From Opitutaceae bacterium (lineage in GTDB: Bacteria > Verrucomicrobiota > Verrucomicrobiia > Opitutales > Opitutaceae): a DNA stretch of 56,618 bases. Both the position numbers and the translations under genes were made by a program. Shown here piece after piece: positions 49,266-56,618 of this stretch. Under the pieces are notes generated by a model, which was not told the DNA's origin, made no database searches, and saw only the letters and a program-made list of their open reading frames with translations. Each line of letters begins with the position of its first letter. The first letter of the stretch is position 1. The stretch is taken from positions 27,905 to 84,522 of the forward strand of contig PLXR01000042.1 in the NCBI GenBank assembly GCA_003151495.1. Reading direction: 5' to 3'.

Positions 49266-49928
49266 GGTCTTTATTGAATCGTTTTTTGGTTATTCTATCG
49301 TGCGAGTCCCCATGCGATGGGACGGATTACTGATTATAAGGATACTGCGCTGCGGGCTTAGGACCTATGGGGTTTTACCCGCCGTTTGATCCTGCAGTTC
49401 CTGCCATCCGCAACGTCTAAGACCAAAAAGAGGACGATCTTTAGCGGCACACTTTTGCTCCTGGAAGCCCATGGGGTTCAGTGGGTTGTATGCACCTTGG
49501 CAAACGGGAGTATTGGGTGGACGAACAACAAGCTTTCAGCCTCCCAAGGGAAAACCAGTTTCCGCTCCATTTGTCCGCAGCTTGAGGATCGGTGTTAACG
49601 ATCTGCAGCCCCTTATCGACGTTCCCAACGGATGCACCGTTTCACCGAGTTCGGTGCGCCGTGTATGGATTCACGAACGAGCACGCGTACGGCCGCCTGC
49701 TCGGTGTCCAACAAGAAGGGATGGTTTGTGGCACGCTGAAATTCCCCATGGAGCTCGATGAATTCGCCGGCGTGGACATGTGGGAACCATGCGTCCCAAG
49801 GCAACGGAATGAGCGGGTGGTCAAAACTAATCCCGTCTCATGTACACAGCCGCGGCGGACCCGTGGAACCGTCCCCATGGCGCCGCTGTCTAACTGGTCG
49901 GGTCCAACTTTCGCAACCAAGCGAGAAC
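49266..49928. other. intergenic region without convincing gene
   Basis: About 660 bases. Frames such as 49592-49963 (plus) and 49613-49804 (minus) are open, but their translations have no recognisable domain and mixed codon use. An A+T-rich stretch at 49270-49350 upstream of the exported-protein gene may hold its promoter. I see no repeat or RNA gene here. Confidence 0.4.
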
Positions 49929-50174
49929 ATGCCCTCTCCAAATATGAAAACGCCCATCGATGAATCTTCGTCGGACCCCGCCATCCACTCTGCACACCTT
50001 CAGCAGGAGGTCTCCGCTTTGATTGATCATATGCACAAAGACATCGAACGCGTGGTTGAGCCACAGTTTCGGGCTCTGCTCGAAACCAGCTCCGAGGTCT
50101 TGGGTGGTTTGCACAAGGCTCTCTTGGACTATGGCAAGCACAGCGAGACCGCTTGGCGCAGTTCGGCTAAGTAA
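49929..50174 (+). CDS. small helical protein, unknown
   Basis: Short ORF of 81 residues (a second ATG at 49944 gives 76). It is hydrophilic and helical throughout: HSAHLQQEVSALIDHMHKDI, then ERVVEPQFRALLETSSEVL and LLDYGKHSETAW. Spaced leucines suggest a coiled-coil or helix-bundle protein. There is no membrane segment. It ends 20 bases before the end of the convergent antiporter gene. No family recognised; the even amphipathic pattern supports a real protein. Confidence 0.55.
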   Translation: MPSPNMKTPIDESSSDPAIHSAHLQQEVSALIDHMHKDIERVVEPQFRALLETSSEVLGGLHKALLDYGKHSETAWRSSAK

Positions 50175-50193
50175 ACGCTTCAATGCCCTGTGG

Positions 50194-51669
50194 CTAGGCG
50201 GGGCCATGCACACTGGGTATTCGGGATGCGAGTTTTAGGCGTTCGGCCAAATTCATCAGCGGTCCAGTCAGGAACGTCGTAAACAACGCCATTAGAACCA
50301 GAATCGTGAAGATAGGCGCGGGTAGGATGCCCAAGTCGTAGCCCATGTTTAGCGCGATCAATTCCATTAGGCCGCGAGTGTTCATAAGTGCGCCAAACGC
50401 GAAGGCGTCGTTCCAGCCCATTCCGATCAACCGGGCGGCAAACATGCTGCTGCCCAGCTTTCCCACAGTGGCGACCACAACGACGATAAGGCAAATGAGC
50501 CAACCCCTCGCGTCGTTCAACATGCCGATGTGGGTGCGCAGGCCGCTGAATGCAAAGAACAGCGGCATGAGAAGCACGCTCGTGAAATTCTCCATCCGGA
50601 CCACCAGATCGCGACGAAACCCCTCATCCCGGGGCATGATTGCCCCTGCCAGAAACGCCCCAAACAGCGCGTGGATGCCGAGGATTTCAGTGGCGAGGGC
50701 CGACCCGGTCATGAAAAGCAGCACGGCGGCGACGATTCCCAAGCTCGGGCCCCGCTCGGCGATGGCATTGGGGCGCAGCCATAGAGGCAGCCATCGCCGG
50801 ACCACGACAAGCATGAACGAAACAAACAGTGCCATAAGTGCGAAGTTATAGAAGGTTGCCCGCATCCCTTCCGCTCGCACGAACGCCACCACGAGAGCAA
50901 GAATGGCCCAGGCGCTTGCGTCACCCACGGCCGCGCAGGTGATGGCGGCGTTGCCAAGCGGAGTCTTGGTCATCCCTCGCTCGTCGAGGATGCGGACCAG
51001 TACGGGAAAGGCCGTGATGCTCAATGCGATTCCGAGGAACAGCGCAAACGAGGTAAAACTCGTGCCCGCGCTCGCAAAGCTACCGTAGAGGTAAAGCGCG
51101 GCCGTCATGCCCATCAAGAATGGCACGACTATGCCAGTCTGGCTGACAAGGAAAGCTGTCCGGACCTTGTCACGAAGGGGACCGGCTTCCAGTTCCATGC
51201 CAACCACAAACATGAATACGGTCACCCCGATCTGGCTTAGCAGTTTCAGGAAATCAAGTGATGCGGGCGTGAACAAAAACGCAAAGCCTCCCGGCCAGAG
51301 CCAACCGAAGAGCGACGGCCCGAGAAGGATGCCTGCCGTAATCTCGCCGACGACTGAGGGTTGGCCGATTCTCCGAAAGAGCGAACCCATCATTCGAGTG
51401 GTGAGGACAATGACGATGAGCTGCGCCAACAAGCGGCCCAGTGGACTATTGAGATTCTCCTGAAGGGCAGACCAGGGAGATCCGGTCGAACTGCGGGCAA
51501 CGGCAGGATTTGACAGCGGACTAGCCGGCGGAGCGGCGACTTCCGTCGGGGTATGGTGCAAGGGTGGCGGCAACGTGCGCCCCAGATGAAGGACGATTCC
51601 GATGCCGACACCGCAAAGCGCCCAAGCCAGGGCAAAAACCGAAAACACCCGATATTTTCTGGAATTCAT
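50194..51669 (-). CDS. CPA2-family cation/proton antiporter
   Basis: Membrane protein of 491 residues with the sodium/hydrogen exchanger core of KefB/KefC-like transporters. After an N-terminal hydrophobic segment and a proline-rich loop (residues about 28-65), about 12 helices follow. Conserved motifs include IGQPSVVGEITAGILLGPSL, VGMELEAGPL and the ion-binding region LSITAFPVLVRILDERGM, with AAVGDASAWAIL carrying a core Asp. FGAFLAGAIMPRDEGFR is also typical. It lacks the C-terminal TrkA-N domain of Kef proteins, so regulation must differ. The extended N-terminus resembles a signal anchor. It probably exchanges Na+ or K+ for H+. No regulator is adjacent. Confidence 0.92.
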   Translation of the reverse strand: MNSRKYRVFSVFALAWALCGVGIGIVLHLGRTLPPPLHHTPTEVAAPPASPLSNPAVARSSTGSPWSALQENLNSPLGRLLAQLIVIVLTTRMMGSLFRRIGQPSVVGEITAGILLGPSLFGWLWPGGFAFLFTPASLDFLKLLSQIGVTVFMFVVGMELEAGPLRDKVRTAFLVSQTGIVVPFLMGMTAALYLYGSFASAGTSFTSFALFLGIALSITAFPVLVRILDERGMTKTPLGNAAITCAAVGDASAWAILALVVAFVRAEGMRATFYNFALMALFVSFMLVVVRRWLPLWLRPNAIAERGPSLGIVAAVLLFMTGSALATEILGIHALFGAFLAGAIMPRDEGFRRDLVVRMENFTSVLLMPLFFAFSGLRTHIGMLNDARGWLICLIVVVVATVGKLGSSMFAARLIGMGWNDAFAFGALMNTRGLMELIALNMGYDLGILPAPIFTILVLMALFTTFLTGPLMNLAERLKLASRIPSVHGPA

Positions 51670-52287
51670 CGGGCCGCTGTTCGTTCTATCGGATGATACG
51701 ACCTACTCGAAGCGGAATGGGAGAAACTGCTCCATATCAGAACTGCACAGCGTTGATGCCATCGCCTCGGCACTCTCCATTCGGGAAATGGAATTCTCCG
51801 ACTCATCCGATAGGACTGCAGGGATCCGGGCGGCTAATCCCCATTGCGGCCCTAACGGGCACGAGGACGATTCCATGGAAACGCCTGGGAGTGGCTGAAC
51901 GTGCCGCGGCGTGGGATCACTTCGGTCGCTTCCGTTGTCGTGGCAACGCGGCACATGGTCCATTGCTCTGGAGAGTAAAGGGTCCGCGTTTTCAGTATCA
52001 ACATGAAAGCCTGTGCAATGGATGGCTGGAAGACATGAGCGCAGGAAGTTAGAGCAGGGAATGGCCGTCCTTGGTGCAGAGCTTAGGCTCAATCTAGCCG
52101 GGAGTGCGTCCGCGGATAGCAAATGGCCCTCGCACAAAGCTCTTCAGCCAGCTCTCGGACAAGATAAGGCTGCCGTCGTAAGCCAAAGCGGACACGAACT
52201 ACGAGACGTGATTGGGAAGATTAGCTTGATCCCGTCTAAAAGGGTGGGTTTGGGAACAGCAAGATACTGAAGAGATTGCCCGATCAG
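51670..52287. other. intergenic region without convincing gene
   Basis: About 620 bases between the antiporter start and a small minus-strand membrane-protein gene. Open frames at 51703-52137 (minus) and 52013-52270 (plus) lack recognisable domains or ribosome-binding sites. The antiporter promoter must be in the left part. No repeats or RNA structures were identified. Confidence 0.4.
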
Positions 52288-52476
52288 CTAAGGCGGCGAA
52301 AAGTGCAAAAATGCGATGATAGCGCCTGCCACGGCCAGTGAGGCTATCAAGAAGACCGGAATGGGAACACGGGGTTCTCTCCTGCTGACGTATTCGATGC
52401 TACTTTCCCTCATTTCAGGGCCGAGCGGTGCGATGACGGGTCCTTTTGGCGAAGGCTGCGGATTACTTGTCGACAT
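52288..52476 (-). CDS. small single-pass membrane protein
   Basis: Short ORF of 62 residues from the ATG at 52474-52476 (it opens to a GTG at 52521). A proline-rich N-terminus (MSTSNPQPSPKGPVIAPLGP) and a charged middle (YVSRREPRVPIP) precede one C-terminal transmembrane helix (VFLIASLAVAGAIIAFLHF). The basic residues just before the helix would keep the N-terminus in the cytoplasm, making it a tail-anchored protein. Function unknown. Confidence 0.5.
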   Translation of the reverse strand: MSTSNPQPSPKGPVIAPLGPEMRESSIEYVSRREPRVPIPVFLIASLAVAGAIIAFLHFSPP

Positions 52477-52699
52477 GGCTTTGGATATTTGAGGAAACGG
52501 AGGATATGAATTGTCAGACACCCGCCTAACACCGGGCGGCCGCTTATCCCTGCGCCCAACCTAGCGCGGACGAGGAAAGGTGGACTTTGGGACGGCTGCT
52601 CCGATGCCCCTAAGGGCCGTCCAAGAACGGTGATGATGCAGACGGCGCAATGGGCGTCGCGCTCGTACGCCATTTGTGATACGTACCGAGGATGCTCCT

Positions 52700-53644
52700 A
52701 TGCTGGCACAACTGTATAGACGGGCACCGGTAACGGTTGGCGCCGTGGCCTGGACGGCGGCCCTCCTCGTTTCGGGGGTAAGCCTGCCCGCCAGTCCGGC
52801 AGGCGCCGTCCCGCAGGTGTTCTTCGACGATTTTTCCTACGGGAACGTGGGTGAGCTGGAGGCCCACGGCTGGACTGCCCGGACGAAGACCGGTTGGCCG
52901 GGCATCGAGAACGCCTCGTGGAAGAAGGAAGGTGTTTCGTTCCCGGCCGATTCCGCGAGACCGAGCAACCGGATTCTCCGGATGACCTCGTCCACGGACG
53001 GGACGCCGCCCCATACGTCCCAGACGCAGATTTGCCAGCAGCGCAAGTTCAAGGAGGGCACCTATGCGGCGAGGGTGCATTTCTCATACGGTCCGGCCCA
53101 GGGGCCGGCCGGCGATTGCGTGGTCGAAAGCTACTACACATTCTCGACCGTGGACATACCCAAGAACCCCAATTACAGCGAATGCGATTTTGAGTATCTG
53201 CCCGAAGGAGGCTGGGGCCAAAAAGGGCCGGCGCTCTTCGTCACGACCTGGGGTACCGCCGATCCCTTGCCCGATGGGACCCAGGACAATGCCCACAACC
53301 CGGTTCCGGGTGCGGAAGGCGGCTGGCATGTCCTGGTGCTGCAGGTTGCCGGGGGCCACGTCCGGTATTTCCTCGATGGAAAGTTCATAGCGGACCACGG
53401 CGGGCGGTTCTACCCCAGGGAGGTGATGTCCTTTAATTTCAACCTCTGGTTCACGCAGGAGGGGGTCGGGAGCTCCAGGCAATTGCGCAGCTACGAGGAA
53501 GACATCGATTGGGTCTATTTTGAGAAGGATGTGGTCTTGAGCCCCGGGCAGGTGGAGCAGAAGGCACAAGCGCTCCGAAGCGCAGGTATTCCCTGGCGGG
53601 ACACGGTGGAATCGATGGGGCTGCCCTGTCCCTGCAACAACTGA
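52700..53644 (+). CDS. exported GH16-like glycoside hydrolase
   Basis: Exported protein of 314 residues starting at the ATG of 52700, with GAGG about 8 bases upstream (the ORF opens to a GTG at 52676). The signal peptide has TVGAVAWTAALLVSGV and probable cleavage near SPAGA. The mature part is a concanavalin A-like beta sandwich: VPQVFFDDFSYGNVGELEAH, TYAARVHFSYG, and the catalytic-strand motif ECDFEYLP, matching the E-x-D-x-E pattern of GH16 lichenase/laminarinase enzymes with Cys for Ile. VVESYYTFSTVDIPKNPNYS and FNFNLWFTQEGVG also fit. It probably cleaves a beta-glucan or galactan. A GH106 gene follows 139 bases downstream, same strand. Confidence 0.8.
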   Translation: MLAQLYRRAPVTVGAVAWTAALLVSGVSLPASPAGAVPQVFFDDFSYGNVGELEAHGWTARTKTGWPGIENASWKKEGVSFPADSARPSNRILRMTSSTDGTPPHTSQTQICQQRKFKEGTYAARVHFSYGPAQGPAGDCVVESYYTFSTVDIPKNPNYSECDFEYLPEGGWGQKGPALFVTTWGTADPLPDGTQDNAHNPVPGAEGGWHVLVLQVAGGHVRYFLDGKFIADHGGRFYPREVMSFNFNLWFTQEGVGSSRQLRSYEEDIDWVYFEKDVVLSPGQVEQKAQALRSAGIPWRDTVESMGLPCPCNN

Positions 53645-53783
53645 AGCTTCTTGGGGTCGGCCGGACCGGCCTTCCTGCGGGCAGGCTCATGGCGATGGCG
53701 TTTCAAGAGAGGGTAGGCGTGGTGACACGAGCCTCGGCTAACTTGCGTTTCATGGCGCCGCGGCCTATGAATTGAGCACCCCA

Positions 53784-56618
<2,835 letters not shown>

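Noticed and set aside
49592..49963. Plus-strand frame of 123 codons before the small helical protein
   Set aside because: No recognisable domain and it overlaps a better-supported small gene in another frame.

Overview
The window is high-G+C chromosomal DNA from a Gram-negative bacterium. Several traits recur together: PadR-type regulators paired with large 'orphan' MacB/FtsX permeases, TonB C-terminal-domain proteins, an ECF sigma factor with a C-terminal extension, an nfeD-floA operon, exported hypothetical proteins with repeats, and a right edge rich in glycoside hydrolases. These fit Verrucomicrobiota (Opitutaceae-like) best, with Acidobacteriota the main alternative. No rRNA, tRNA, CRISPR array, integrase or intact insertion sequence was seen, so the taxon rests on gene content alone.

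Layout. 1-1.3 kb: a small stress cluster (CsbD, BON-domain lipoprotein, a 42-residue membrane peptide, a small putative ribbon-helix-helix protein). 1.5-4.7 kb: a MASE1-PAS-PAS-PAS hybrid histidine kinase. 4.8-11.6 kb: an accessory stretch of orphan membrane proteins, a sedolisin protease and a lipoprotein. Its right part (9.3-11.6 kb, three minus-strand genes) is visibly A+T-richer than its surroundings. 12.0-16.5 kb: a TonB-like protein, a Cu(+)-type P-type ATPase, a second TonB-domain protein and an RDD membrane protein. 16.6-26.9 kb: two PadR-permease modules flanking an exported gluzincin-like peptidase and a two-gene minus-strand operon whose first gene fuses an ECF sigma factor to a TonB C-terminal domain. 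26.9-31.1 kb: an exported MTA/SAH nucleosidase-like protein, a helical-repeat protein and a divergent gamma-glutamyltransferase. 31.3-34.9 kb: a four-gene nfeD-nfeD-floA-hypothetical operon. 35-42.7 kb: an exported TonB-domain protein, a six-hairpin-like carbohydrate-active protein, DUF1223 and DoxX-like proteins, an exported hypothetical protein and a divergently transcribed MocR/PdxR-type regulator with repeated operator boxes.

42.7-50.2 kb is a second accessory stretch with somewhat lower G+C. It holds a third PadR-permease module (minus strand) and a PadR-membrane protein-esterase-like operon (plus strand) whose esterase has lost its nucleophile serine, followed by gene-poor DNA with small or uncertain ORFs. 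50.2-56.6 kb holds a CPA2 cation/proton antiporter, a GH16-like protein and a GH106-type alpha-L-rhamnosidase cut by the right edge.

The main theme is envelope function: transport, TonB-type energy transduction, membrane-domain proteins and secreted hydrolases, under local regulators. Each of the three PadR-permease modules has a perfect inverted repeat just upstream of padR, next to a TTGAC-type -35 box, which suggests autoregulation. The least conventional items are the sigma-TonB fusion, the nucleophile-less esterase operon, the atypical gamma-glutamyltransferase and the A+T-rich membrane-protein cassette. Functions come from motif recognition by eye; no database search was run.
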